NCBI RefSeq assembly: GCF_008065375.1 | Contig: NZ_VJYI01000002.1 | Location: 1,196,787-1,260,786 of the forward strand | DNA from: Nonomuraea sp. SYSU D8015 | Lineage (GTDB): Bacteria > Actinomycetota > Actinomycetes > Streptosporangiales > Streptosporangiaceae | Direction of reading: 5' to 3' | DNA length: 64,000 nucleotides | Shown: one piece after another, positions 22,481 through 30,580 of the stretch | Numbering within the stretch: position 1 is the first letter of the stretch | How the letters are laid out: the number at the start of each line of letters is the position of its first letter | Program-made: the position numbers and the translations under genes | The notes under the pieces: generated by a model | Seen by the model: the letters and a program-made list of their open reading frames with translations, nothing else | Database searches by the model: none | What the model was told of the DNA's origin: nothing

Positions 22481-24092
22481 GCGATATGACGACCGGCCGG
22501 ACCGTGCCCGTGGAGTGGCCAGGCGCCGGGTGCTGGGCATCGGCGGGGCGCTCGGGCTGATGGCGGCCACCGGGCTGTCGGCCTCGGCCGCGCTGGCCCG
22601 CCGCCCGTCGTTCACCGGTGCCGAACTGCGCAGCGCCGTGCCGCTGCCGCCGCCCTTCCAGGTGCCGCTGCCGATTCCGTCCGTGCTCGCGCCGGCCGGC
22701 ACCTCGGGCGGCGTCGACCGGTACGAGATCACCCAGCGCGAAGCGACCGCGGAGATCCTGCCCGGCGTCAGGACGCCGCTGTGGACGTACGAAGGCACCT
22801 TCCCCGGGCCGACGATCGAGTCGCGCCGCGGCCGGCCGATCACCGTGACGCATCGCAACGAGCTGCCCGTGCCGACCGTCGTGCATCTGCACGGCGGACG
22901 GACCCCGGCGGCCTCCGACGGCTACCCGACCGACCTCGTCCTGCCCGAAGGCCGGCACGACGCCGCCACGCACACCGGACACGGCTCCACGCATGACATG
23001 CACGATCCGCGGGCCGTGGTCACCAAGCTGACGCGGGACTACACCTTCCCGCTGGACCAGCGGCCGGCCCTGCTGTGGTACCACGACCACCGGATGGACT
23101 TCACCGCCCCCGCGATCTGGCGCGGCCTGGCCGGACTGCACATCGTCCGCGACGACGCCGAGGACAACCTCGGCCTGCCCGCCGGGCGGCGCGAACTGCC
23201 CCTCATGCTCACCGACCGCGCCTTCGCCGCCGACGGCACCCTCGCCTACCCCGCCCTCGACCCCACCCTGCGGGAGCGGCCGGGCGTGCGCGACCCGTAC
23301 CTCGCCGGAGTCCTCGGCGACGTGATCCTGGTCAACGGCGCCCCGTGGCCCGTGCACGAGGTCGACGCGGCCCGCTACCGGCTGCGCATCCTCAACGCCT
23401 CCAACGCCCGCCACTACGAACTCGAAGTCGTCACCGACGACGGACGCCGGCTCGACCTCGTCCAGATCGGCGCCGACCAGGGACTGCTCGCGACACCGGT
23501 CACCCACCGGCTCCTGCCGCTCGCACCCGCCGAACGCCACGACGTCGTCATCGACTTCTCGGGCGTCCCGGTCGGCGGCCGCGTCAGGCTCGTCAACCGG
23601 CTGGGCTCCGGCCGCACCCGCGACGTGATGGCCTTCCGCATCGCACGCAAAGCCACCGACGACAGCCGCATCCCGCGCATCCTCTCCACCGATCTGCCGA
23701 CCTGGCGCCGGTCGGACGCCGTCAGGGTGCGCGACTTCTCCTTCCGCACCGGACGCATGCGCGGTGACCATGGATGGCTGATCGACGGGCTCCCGTTCGA
23801 CCCCGCCCGCTCCGACGTCACCACCCGTCTCGGCGACATCGAGGTGTGGCGGCTGATCGCCGACGTCCACCATCCCGTCCACCTGCATCTGGTCGGCTTC
23901 CGGATCCTCTCGCGCGGCGGCGGGCCGCCGCTGCCCCACGACGCGGGGCTCAAGGACACCGTCTCCTTGCGGCCGGGCGAATCGGCGGAGATCATCACCC
24001 GTTTCGACGGCTACCGCGGCCGCTACCTCTTCCACTGCCACAACGCCGAACACGAGGACATGGGCATGATGGCCAACCTCGAAATCATCTGA
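22473..24092 (+). CDS. Tat-exported multicopper oxidase
   Basis: This 539-aa protein has a twin-arginine signal (ARRRVLGIGGALGLM, residues 14-30). Copper ligands are in VHLHGG, WYHDHRMD, HPVHLHLVGF and FHCHNAEHEDMGM, giving all four sites (T1 plus the trinuclear cluster); the T1 axial position is a Met in the last motif. It resembles bilirubin-oxidase/CotA-like and phenoxazinone-synthase-like enzymes, which oxidise phenols or metals with O2. Coupling to a P450 and TetR suggests oxidative tailoring or breakdown of one aromatic compound. Confidence 0.93.
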   Translation: MPERYDDRPDRARGVARRRVLGIGGALGLMAATGLSASAALARRPSFTGAELRSAVPLPPPFQVPLPIPSVLAPAGTSGGVDRYEITQREATAEILPGVRTPLWTYEGTFPGPTIESRRGRPITVTHRNELPVPTVVHLHGGRTPAASDGYPTDLVLPEGRHDAATHTGHGSTHDMHDPRAVVTKLTRDYTFPLDQRPALLWYHDHRMDFTAPAIWRGLAGLHIVRDDAEDNLGLPAGRRELPLMLTDRAFAADGTLAYPALDPTLRERPGVRDPYLAGVLGDVILVNGAPWPVHEVDAARYRLRILNASNARHYELEVVTDDGRRLDLVQIGADQGLLATPVTHRLLPLAPAERHDVVIDFSGVPVGGRVRLVNRLGSGRTRDVMAFRIARKATDDSRIPRILSTDLPTWRRSDAVRVRDFSFRTGRMRGDHGWLIDGLPFDPARSDVTTRLGDIEVWRLIADVHHPVHLHLVGFRILSRGGGPPLPHDAGLKDTVSLRPGESAEIITRFDGYRGRYLFHCHNAEHEDMGMMANLEII

Positions 24093-24143
24093 CCCCTGCG
24101 CACCCACGCCCGGCGCGGCCCGAGCAGCCGCCATAATGTGATC

Positions 24144-24362
24144 ATGACACGTGGCACGGTGAAGTTCTGGAAGGCCGACAAGGGCTGGGGGGCGATCTCC
24201 TCTCCCGAGCTCCCGCCGGGACGTGACGCGTTCGCGCACTTCAGCGACATCGCGGCGAGCGGGTACCGGGAGCTGGAGGCAGGCGACGAGGTCGAGTTCG
24301 ACGTCGTCGAACGGTCGCAGGACAGCTTCGACTACGTGGCGGAGAACATCCGCAGGCTGTGA
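24144..24362 (+). CDS. Cold-shock-domain protein (divergent)
   Basis: This 72-aa protein is a single OB-fold cold-shock domain: GTVKFWKADKGWGAIS, with RNP1-like KGWGAI, and DAFAHFSDI, with RNP2-like DAFAHF. Aromatic positions are shifted relative to CspA (KFWK for KWFN, GWGAI for GFGFI). An SSPELPPGRD insertion sits between the motifs. It likely binds single-stranded nucleic acid. ATG 24144 is preferred over GTG 24138. Confidence 0.9.
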   Translation: MTRGTVKFWKADKGWGAISSPELPPGRDAFAHFSDIAASGYRELEAGDEVEFDVVERSQDSFDYVAENIRRL

Positions 24363-24375
24363 TGCAACCCGGCCG

Positions 24376-25209
24376 TCAGCCGCGCAGCAGTTTGAGGATG
24401 TGCGGCCAGGCGGCGGCTCCGAGCTCGGCGTCGGCGACGACGTCACCCCCGTAAAGGAAGCGCGGCGACTCGGGAGCCGGGCCTTCCCCTGGAAGACGCG
24501 GACGATGGCCGGCTTCGGCCCGACTGATCAGACGAGCCGTGCGGCGACGGGCGACAAGTCGCTCAGCGAACGGGAGGGACGGCCACATCGCATCGTCCCC
24601 TCCCGCCACCAGCAGCACGTCAGCCCTGGTTTCCTCTACGGGGATCTCGGCAGCGGGAAGCAGGTCGGCGAACGTCCGTTCGCTGCGCTCGTACCAACCC
24701 CGGATGGCCACCGGGCCGTCCGCCGGTTCGGCGGGCTTCCAGTCGTCGTCGTAGGGGACGAAGGACAGCGGCTGCCCCTTCCAAGTCCAGGACGACCGGT
24801 AAGGGCGATGCTTCCCATCTCGCCCGGGGCCGACGTTGCCCCACACCACCGAGGTGGGCGACATCGCCACGACGCCGTCGACCCGCGGGTCATGGACGGA
24901 GGTGAGCAGCGCGGCCTCCGCCCCTTTGGACGCCCCCAGCAGGCAAACGCGGCGTACTCCAGTGGATTCGAGCAGATCGATGGCGGACACGAAAGTCTCC
25001 AGAGGAATCTCGCAGATGCCCGGTGATTGCCCGGGACCGCCGAACCATCGAATCGACATCGCGGTCATCCCCTCCCGGGCGAGGACACGAGCCCTCTCCC
25101 GGTCGATACGTCCGCTCGACCCCGCCAGAACAAGGACGCCCGTGTGACTGAGGGAGTCCGGAGTCATCAAGACCCCTTCCCACGGCTCGGTCAGCTCCTG
25201 CTCATCCAT
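24376..25209 (-). CDS. BAAT/acyl-CoA thioester hydrolase-like alpha/beta hydrolase
   Basis: This 277-aa protein matches the C-terminal domain of bile acid-CoA:amino acid N-acyltransferase-like proteins: VLVLAGSSGRIDRERARVLA, nucleophile elbow LLGASKGAEAAL (Ser in GASKG), acid near VAGGDDAMWPS and His in AGHRPRL. It probably hydrolyses or transfers acyl groups. ATG 25209 has GAGGG upstream; a GTG at 25221 would add 4 residues. It is convergent with the cold-shock gene and has no operon partner. Confidence 0.82.
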   Translation of the reverse strand: MDEQELTEPWEGVLMTPDSLSHTGVLVLAGSSGRIDRERARVLAREGMTAMSIRWFGGPGQSPGICEIPLETFVSAIDLLESTGVRRVCLLGASKGAEAALLTSVHDPRVDGVVAMSPTSVVWGNVGPGRDGKHRPYRSSWTWKGQPLSFVPYDDDWKPAEPADGPVAIRGWYERSERTFADLLPAAEIPVEETRADVLLVAGGDDAMWPSLPFAERLVARRRTARLISRAEAGHRPRLPGEGPAPESPRFLYGGDVVADAELGAAAWPHILKLLRG

Positions 25210-25349
25210 GGTCACCCTCACCTCTCGGCCTGTGGCGGCACCGCACTCTACCGGGGGCGCCTATCACCGATCTGAGGGCATCCGGCGGTCAACCACCTTC
25301 AGTTCGTCATCGGCCTCGCCGGGCAGCCCACACCACACGCGGTGATCAG

Positions 25350-25865
25350 CTGTGGACGACCGTGCTCCTCACCGCGGTCCGCTCCCGTCATCCGACGATC
25401 CCCGTCCACGGTGCCGCTCACCTACCGTGGCGCCCCGCTCGACGGGGCGGAGCACGCCCTCGTCGGCACCATGGAACACGGGGTGCTGGGGCGGCGCTGG
25501 GCGTACGACGGCTGCCACGACCCGGTGCTGGTCGCCCAGTTGCTGGCCTGATCGAGGGCCGGGCCCAGGCCCAGGACCAGAACACCAGCGACACCCCCGA
25601 CCGGGACGTCACCCGCTCCTACACCGGTGACGGCCTCGCCCTCACGGACTTCACCACCACTGCCACCGACGACCAAGAGGGCACTGACCTGCCCGCGCCG
25701 CAGGGGGCGGCCCTCCGCCTGCACCGCGTCCTATGTCCTGCTCCTGACAACACGCCTGTCCTTCCACCGGAGACGATCGGCCACGTCGCCGGCTCCTGGC
25801 AGTTGCCGGATGGCACCCGCGCGCGGGGCCTGTTCGTCGTCTTGCACACTGCCCCTCGAACCTAG
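25350..25865 (+). pseudogene. Maltokinase N-terminal-cap-like gene remnant (frameshifted)
   Basis: Two adjacent frames encode consecutive parts of one protein family. The first gives VPLTYRGAPLDGAEHALVG...GCHDPVLVAQLLA (to 25551). The second gives LIEGRAQAQD...RSYTGDGL through GSWQLPDGTRARGLFVVL (to 25865). They meet at about 25548, where one C seems to be missing. The sequence matches the maltokinase N-terminal cap-like domain of actinomycetes. The N-terminal third is absent too, so it looks like a true remnant. Confidence 0.65.
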
Positions 25866-26334
25866 GAGTCAGCGAGGCGCGAGTCCGTGGCCCAGCTGAT
25901 GGAGGACCTCGTCGAGTCCCTCCAAGGCGGCGCCCGGGAATGAAGCCCACCGAGTACGAGCAGCGTTCCTCTCGAAAGGTGCCGCTCGCCGCATGACCAC
26001 CCTGTGTCCACACTTCGGGGTCCCGACACGATCCCCCCGGGGTTGGCTGCGTGCCGCTTCCGGATGCGCAGCCGGGCGGGCAAGGGAGGGCCGGCCCGGG
26101 GCCGGGGTCACCGCAACGCCACGCGTGCCGTGAAATCGCTGCCCTGCTTGTGGCGTCCTACGAGAGGTCGCCGCAGGCCGGCCATCGCGCTGCCTGGCGT
26201 CAGCAGGAGGCCAAGCCGTCTCCCCGGCAGAGGAACGTCATCCGGGGGAGGGGTCGTCGGTCGAAAACTGCTTGCTGCGTTTCGCCGCCCGTGGAAGTCT
26301 GCGCTGTGGGTCGGGCCCGGGATGGGAGACGCGC
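25866..26334. other. Region without a supported gene
   Basis: These 469 bases hold short open frames only. A coding-like stretch at 25867-25941 (ESARRESVAQLMEDLVESL...) and another at about 26135-26230 may be gene debris, but no family could be named. Confidence 0.4.
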
Positions 26335-26706
26335 ATGAGCAGGTCCTCGATCTTGAACGTGACGTTCGACTGCTCGGACGCCGAGTCCATGGCGCGTTTC
26401 TGGAGCGAGGTCACCGGCTGGCCTTGCTCGAAGGTGGAGATGCCTGGCAATCCCTTCTGGTGGGTAGGCGTCGATGGTGACGCCTCCCCTCACCTTGTCT
26501 TCGTCGAAGTGCCGGAGCCCAAGCGCACCAAGAATCGAGTCCATCTCGATCTCCTGCCACATGACGGATCTCAAGAGCAGGAAGTTGCCCGGCTCGAATC
26601 GTTGGGTGCTCGCATCGTGGACGACCGCCGGGGAGTCATCCCTGGCGGATGGGTCATGATGGCCGATATCGAGGGCAATGAGTTCTGCGTTGAGGAGGGC
26701 GAGTAG
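26335..26706 (+). CDS. VOC-superfamily (glyoxalase-like) protein
   Basis: This 123-aa protein has one pair of beta-alpha-beta-beta-beta modules: ILNVTFDCSDAESMARFWSEVTGW at the start, RVHLDLLP in the middle (His as possible metal ligand) and WVMMADIEGNEFCV at the end (Glu ligand). It belongs to the glyoxalase-like domain group, with roles ranging from drug sequestration to isomerisation. It stands alone; ATG 26335. Confidence 0.87.
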   Translation: MSRSSILNVTFDCSDAESMARFWSEVTGWPCSKVEMPGNPFWWVGVDGDASPHLVFVEVPEPKRTKNRVHLDLLPHDGSQEQEVARLESLGARIVDDRRGVIPGGWVMMADIEGNEFCVEEGE

Positions 26707-26769
26707 GCGGGTCCACGCCTGTCACCACGGTCGCGCCATATTCGTCCGATGCCGTCCGCCCGCGGACAG

Positions 26770-26974
26770 ATCAACGGTCAAGGACAGGGTGCTCCTGGCA
26801 GCGCAAACCCCGTATACGTAGCTGTCGATCACCGAATCCGCATGCACGGCATCGGTGATCGAGAAACCCGCCGCTCGCAGAGTGCCGATCACCGCGTCGT
26901 GTGGTGTCGCAGCGTGGCAGGGGCGTCGACGCTCCGTGCGCCCGGACCTCCTTCTGCAGCAGAACCCTTGCGGC
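26770..26974 (-). pseudogene. TetR regulator C-terminal remnant
   Basis: On the minus strand HDAVIGTLRAAGFSITDAVH followed by DSVIDSYVYG matches the conserved C-terminal domain of a common TetR group. An upstream piece, LLQKEVRAHGAS, sits in another frame. No helix-turn-helix is left. It is divergent from the DUF4386 gene and next to two operator-like palindromes, so it is probably the decayed former regulator of that gene. Confidence 0.55.
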
Positions 26975-27021
26975 CTTACGGGTGTAAGGGTAGCGTCGGC
27001 AGTGCCCCTTACAGGTGTAAG
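26975..27021. promoter_or_regulatory. Two tandem operator-like palindromes
   Basis: CTTACGGGTGTAAG (26975-26988) and CTTACAGGTGTAAG (27008-27021) are near-identical palindromes with centres 33 bases apart, about three helical turns, 44 bases before the DUF4386 start. They look like a double TetR-type operator. Confidence 0.7.
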
Positions 27022-27064
27022 AGGGGGCGTGGCCAACCGCGCAGACGTATACGGGAAGAGTGTT

Positions 27065-27769
27065 ATGAATGCAAACAGGCGAGCAACTGCGATCGCAGGC
27101 GCACTGGCCATCGTAGGCATGATCGCCGGCATGCTGAGTATTGTTCCCGCTCTCGAGGAGCCGCACTATCCCGATCTCATTTCAGCACATGAGAGCCAGG
27201 TCATCGTCGGCGCAGCTTCTCAGTTCATGATGATCCCCGCCTATGTCGGGTTTGCCCTCTACCTGTACCCGACATTGAGGACGGAGAACGAAGCGCTCAG
27301 TCTGGGTTTCCTTGGATTCAGACTGATCGCAGCGACGTTCCATCTCGTGGGCGTGATCCTCTTGCCCTTGTTTCTTGTCCTGGGTCAGGAATTTTCCCAA
27401 GCCGGCGATTCAGGTGCACCTCATCTCGAGGCCTTGGGCGAGCTGCTGCGCACGGCGCGCGACTTGGTCAACCACGTCGCGTTAATCATCTCACTGTGCC
27501 TCGGAGACCTCCTGTTGTTCTGTATTCTATATCGATCGAGATTTATCCCTCGCTGGTTATCCATATGGGGACTTCTTGGAGCCGGATCGGCTATGTCGGC
27601 GAGCTTCTTGGTGCTGTTTCGCCTGACTGATGTCGTCACGCCACTCTACCTGGCCATAAATGCGCCACTGGCCCTGCAAAGCTTGGTCTTGGCCATATGG
27701 TTGATTACAAGAGGCTTCGATACAAAGACATCGACTACGGGCCACCAGCACGACGGCCGGCGTGGCTGA
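27065..27769 (+). CDS. DUF4386 membrane protein
   Basis: This 234-aa protein has about six membrane segments: residues 9-28, 48-70, 82-108, 135-160, 165-190 and 200-220. The sequence (ATAIAGALAIVGMIAG, HLEALGELLRTARD, LLLFCILYRSRFIPRWLSIWGLLGA) fits DUF4386, a family of unknown function often controlled by a TetR repressor. Its base composition is visibly less GC-rich than its neighbours, which suggests transfer. ATG 27065. Confidence 0.85.
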   Translation: MNANRRATAIAGALAIVGMIAGMLSIVPALEEPHYPDLISAHESQVIVGAASQFMMIPAYVGFALYLYPTLRTENEALSLGFLGFRLIAATFHLVGVILLPLFLVLGQEFSQAGDSGAPHLEALGELLRTARDLVNHVALIISLCLGDLLLFCILYRSRFIPRWLSIWGLLGAGSAMSASFLVLFRLTDVVTPLYLAINAPLALQSLVLAIWLITRGFDTKTSTTGHQHDGRRG

Positions 27770-27810
27770 GGTCCACTCGTCCTACCTTGCTGCGACGTCC
27801 TGAGTCGGGT

Positions 27811-28331
27811 GTGGCGGTGATTTTTGCTCTCGTGCCGCTGGTGCTGTACTGGGCCATCCGCCTCTCCGCGGCGTTGATACGAGACGCCCCAGCAGTACGG
27901 CACCGCCTACTCGGCTGGCTACCGTTACCCTGATCGTCTTGGGATTGTGGGCCGCCGTCGACGCCGACCTTCCCTTCAAGACGCGTTTCGCGCTCTCCCA
28001 AGTCAGCATGGAACGCTACGCCCAAGGCGTCCTCCGCGGCGGCGCGCCCGACTGCGCCTGGACGGGGCTCTTCCCGGTGTGCGGCCACATTGTCGGCGAG
28101 GAGGAGAGCAACCCAATCGGCGTCGAACTGCAGGTCAACGCCTACGCGCGGTCCATCCTGAACGGCTCTGAACGGCCGCGTATTGCAACCCGAACTGCAA
28201 CCCTGGCCATCTATAATCCGAGAGTTCAGTACTCAAGATCGTGTACATGTACCCTCGGCCCTGCTGGAAATAGACCAGGCCGTCCCTTCCCGCAAGACCT
28301 GGCGGCTCTGCGGTCCGGCATAAAACCGTGA
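27811..28331 (+). pseudogene. Frameshifted small membrane-protein gene
   Basis: A hydrophobic frame (VAVIFALVPLVLYWAIRLSAAL...RHRLLGW) stops at 27933. The adjacent frame continues in the same style (LATVTLIVLGLWAAVD...RFALSQVSMERYAQ) to 28331. A single-base change near 27915 would join them into one protein with two membrane helices and a C-terminal domain. The family was not recognised. Confidence 0.4.
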
Positions 28332-28354
28332 ACAACCCTGTAGGATTCCGCGAG

Positions 28355-28900
28355 TTACCACACGATTCCACGACGGTCTGTGCCGCTATCCTGCGCGCGA
28401 GCTCCCGCAGGGCCTTCCTGGTCGTCAGGAGTGGATCGAAGTCGGTTGATTTCGGCGGCGGTGCTGCGCTGGGCCGTTCCCAGGAAGCGCAGGATGGCGC
28501 TGAGCTCTTCGTCGTCGAAGGCGCCGAGATCGTCTCGGGTACGTGCGATCAATCCCGCATAAGCGCCGGTGACCCGGTCGAGGCCCTCTTGGGTGGGCTC
28601 GATGAGGACCCGCCTGCGGTCGTCGGGGTCGGCCACCCGCCGGACGCAGCCCGCGGCGACCAGTCGGTCGATCATCCGTGAGGCCGATCCGGTGGTGAGA
28701 TTCACGTGCTTGGCCAGAGCGCCCGGCGTCGTGGGGCCGTGACGGCCCAGCACGTGCAGGCACTGCACATCGGTGTCGGTGACTCCCAACCGGTTGGCGA
28801 CAACGTTGTTGAGCTGCACGACCAGAATCGCCCAGCCGGGCACCGCGTCGCCGATGAGCTCGGCGAGCAGCGCTTCCCTGCCCGCATTCGGCTTCGTCAT
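28355..28900 (-). CDS. MarR-family transcriptional regulator
   Basis: This 181-aa winged-helix protein carries the MarR core LGVTDTDVQCLHVLGRHGPTT, recognition helix region LTTGSASRMIDRLVAAGCV and wing VADPDDRRRVLIEPT. The start at 28900 leaves the palindromic operator outside the gene; a longer form from 28942 is possible. It diverges from the MFS exporter gene and is its likely repressor. Confidence 0.9.
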   Translation of the reverse strand: MTKPNAGREALLAELIGDAVPGWAILVVQLNNVVANRLGVTDTDVQCLHVLGRHGPTTPGALAKHVNLTTGSASRMIDRLVAAGCVRRVADPDDRRRVLIEPTQEGLDRVTGAYAGLIARTRDDLGAFDDEELSAILRFLGTAQRSTAAEINRLRSTPDDQEGPAGARAQDSGTDRRGIVW

Positions 28901-28926
28901 CGTGAGATCCACTCCATCCAATGTTG

Positions 28927-28995
28927 CTGCGTCGCGCATCAATCATGCTAAGTTAGCTGCGCGACGCAGACACTGCGTGGCGCAGTCATATTATC
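28927..28995. promoter_or_regulatory. Probable MarR operator region
   Basis: CTGCGTCGCGCA (28927-28938) and TGCGCGACGCAG (28958-28969) are perfect 12-base inverted arms. A further CGCAG-ACA-CTGCG repeat follows at once. They lie between the divergent MarR and MFS genes. Confidence 0.7.
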
Positions 28996-29027
28996 CCATC
29001 GCCTCCGACCAAGGAGCACAGCGCAGC

Positions 29028-30491
29028 ATGACCACATCCACCCGCCCCCAGAGCGGTGGCGCGGCGGCTCCCGCCCTCCTGTCCGGGCGCACGGCGTTCG
29101 TCGTTCTGGCCGTGATCCTCATCGCGGACTTCATGGAGCTCCTCGACGCCACGATCGTCAGCGTGGCGGCACCCGCGATCGCCGAGGACCTGGACGCCGA
29201 CGAGTCCTCACTGCAGTGGATGATGGCCGGGTACACGCTCGCCGCCGGAGCAGGCCTCATCACCGGTGGCCGCATCGGCGACCAGTTCGGACGCCGCCGC
29301 GTGTTCCTCCTCGGGCTGGCCGCGTTCATGCTGTCCTCCGCCGGCTGCGGGCTGGCACCGAGCTCCGGCGTGCTGATCGGCATGCGAATCGCGCAAGGTC
29401 TGGCCGCCGGACTGATGATCCCGCAGGTGTTCGGCATCATCCGCGCCTCGTTCGAGCCCGGCGCACGCGCGAAGGCGCTCGGCGCCTACGGTGCCGTGCT
29501 CGGCGTGGCCTCAGTGGCCGGACCGCTGCTCGGTGGAGTCCTGGTCGAAGCCGAGCTGTTCGGTCTGGGCTGGCGGGCGATCTTCTGGGTGAACGTTCCG
29601 ATCGCGCTCATCGGGCTGATCGTGGGAGCCCGCTTCATGCCCGAGTCCCGCGTGCAGGACAACGCCCGGCTGGACCTGCCGGGCGCGGTCCTCGCCTCCG
29701 CCGCCGTGGTGCTCCTGCTCCTGCCCCTCATGCAAGGACGCGACTGGGGCTGGCCCTGGTGGAGCTTCCTCATCCTGGCGCTCTCGGTTCCAGCGGCGGC
29801 CCTGTTCCTCATCAGGGAACGGCGGCTCGTCGCACGCGGCGGGCAGCCGATCCTCGATCCCGCCCTCCTCAGGGTGCGAGCCTTCGCCGCCGGCCTGTCG
29901 GCTTCCCTGCTGTTCTTCGGAGCTCTCGGCTCCTTCTTCCTCCTGCTGTCGCTCTACCTCCAACTGGGCACCGGACGCACCGCGCTCGAAACCGGTCTGG
30001 TGATCCTGCCCTATGCCATCGGCTCGATCATCACCTCCGGCGTCGGTGTCCAGTTCGCCCACCGCGCCCTCCTTGTATCAGGTGCGCTGGTCCTGGCCGC
30101 GTCCCAGGTCGTCCTATTCCTCATCGTCCGTGACGGCGCCGAACCCACGTACTGGGCACTCGCCGCGCCGCTGTTCGTGGGCGGCCTGGGGCTGGGGCTC
30201 ACCGCCCCGTCCCTGATCAATGTCGTTCTGGTCGGCGTGCCCGCCAAGGACGCCGGTGCCGCCGGCGGTGTCCTCACCACCGTCGGCCAAGTCGGCAACG
30301 CGCTCGGTGTCGCCGTGCTCGGGGTGGTGTTCTTCACCCGGCTGGAAAGCTTCTCCGCCGATGGGGCCACCGGCCTCGTCGCCTACGGCGAGGCCTTCAC
30401 CGCGATCCTGCCCTGGCAGGTCGCCTGCTACCTCGCCGCGGCCGCGCTCATGTTCCTGCTGCCCAGGCGCGCCAACGCCGCTCACGAGTGA
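29028..30491 (+). CDS. MFS drug exporter, DHA2 (EmrB/QacA) family
   Basis: This 487-aa transporter has about 14 membrane helices. Helix 1 carries DFMELLDATIVSVAAPAI, loop 2-3 reads GGRIGDQFGRRRVF, and motif C-like GPLLGGVLVE lies in helix 5. It should expel drugs or a secondary metabolite using the proton gradient. ATG at 29028 with AAGGAG upstream. MarR control and the following P450 suggest a joint detoxification or self-resistance unit. Confidence 0.93.
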   Translation: MTTSTRPQSGGAAAPALLSGRTAFVVLAVILIADFMELLDATIVSVAAPAIAEDLDADESSLQWMMAGYTLAAGAGLITGGRIGDQFGRRRVFLLGLAAFMLSSAGCGLAPSSGVLIGMRIAQGLAAGLMIPQVFGIIRASFEPGARAKALGAYGAVLGVASVAGPLLGGVLVEAELFGLGWRAIFWVNVPIALIGLIVGARFMPESRVQDNARLDLPGAVLASAAVVLLLLPLMQGRDWGWPWWSFLILALSVPAAALFLIRERRLVARGGQPILDPALLRVRAFAAGLSASLLFFGALGSFFLLLSLYLQLGTGRTALETGLVILPYAIGSIITSGVGVQFAHRALLVSGALVLAASQVVLFLIVRDGAEPTYWALAAPLFVGGLGLGLTAPSLINVVLVGVPAKDAGAAGGVLTTVGQVGNALGVAVLGVVFFTRLESFSADGATGLVAYGEAFTAILPWQVACYLAAAALMFLLPRRANAAHE

Positions 30492-30580
30492 CGGCCGGCA
30501 CACCGCAGGCCGCGGCACCGCTTCTCGTACGTCCGCACATCCTCGCCACCCCGATCCGAACAGCTTCCCAGGAGATTCTG

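Noticed and set aside
22398..24446. A 682-codon minus-strand open frame opposite the multicopper oxidase
   Set aside because: The plus strand has all four copper-binding motifs. The minus frame is low complexity (Gly, Val, Asp, Gln) and matches nothing.
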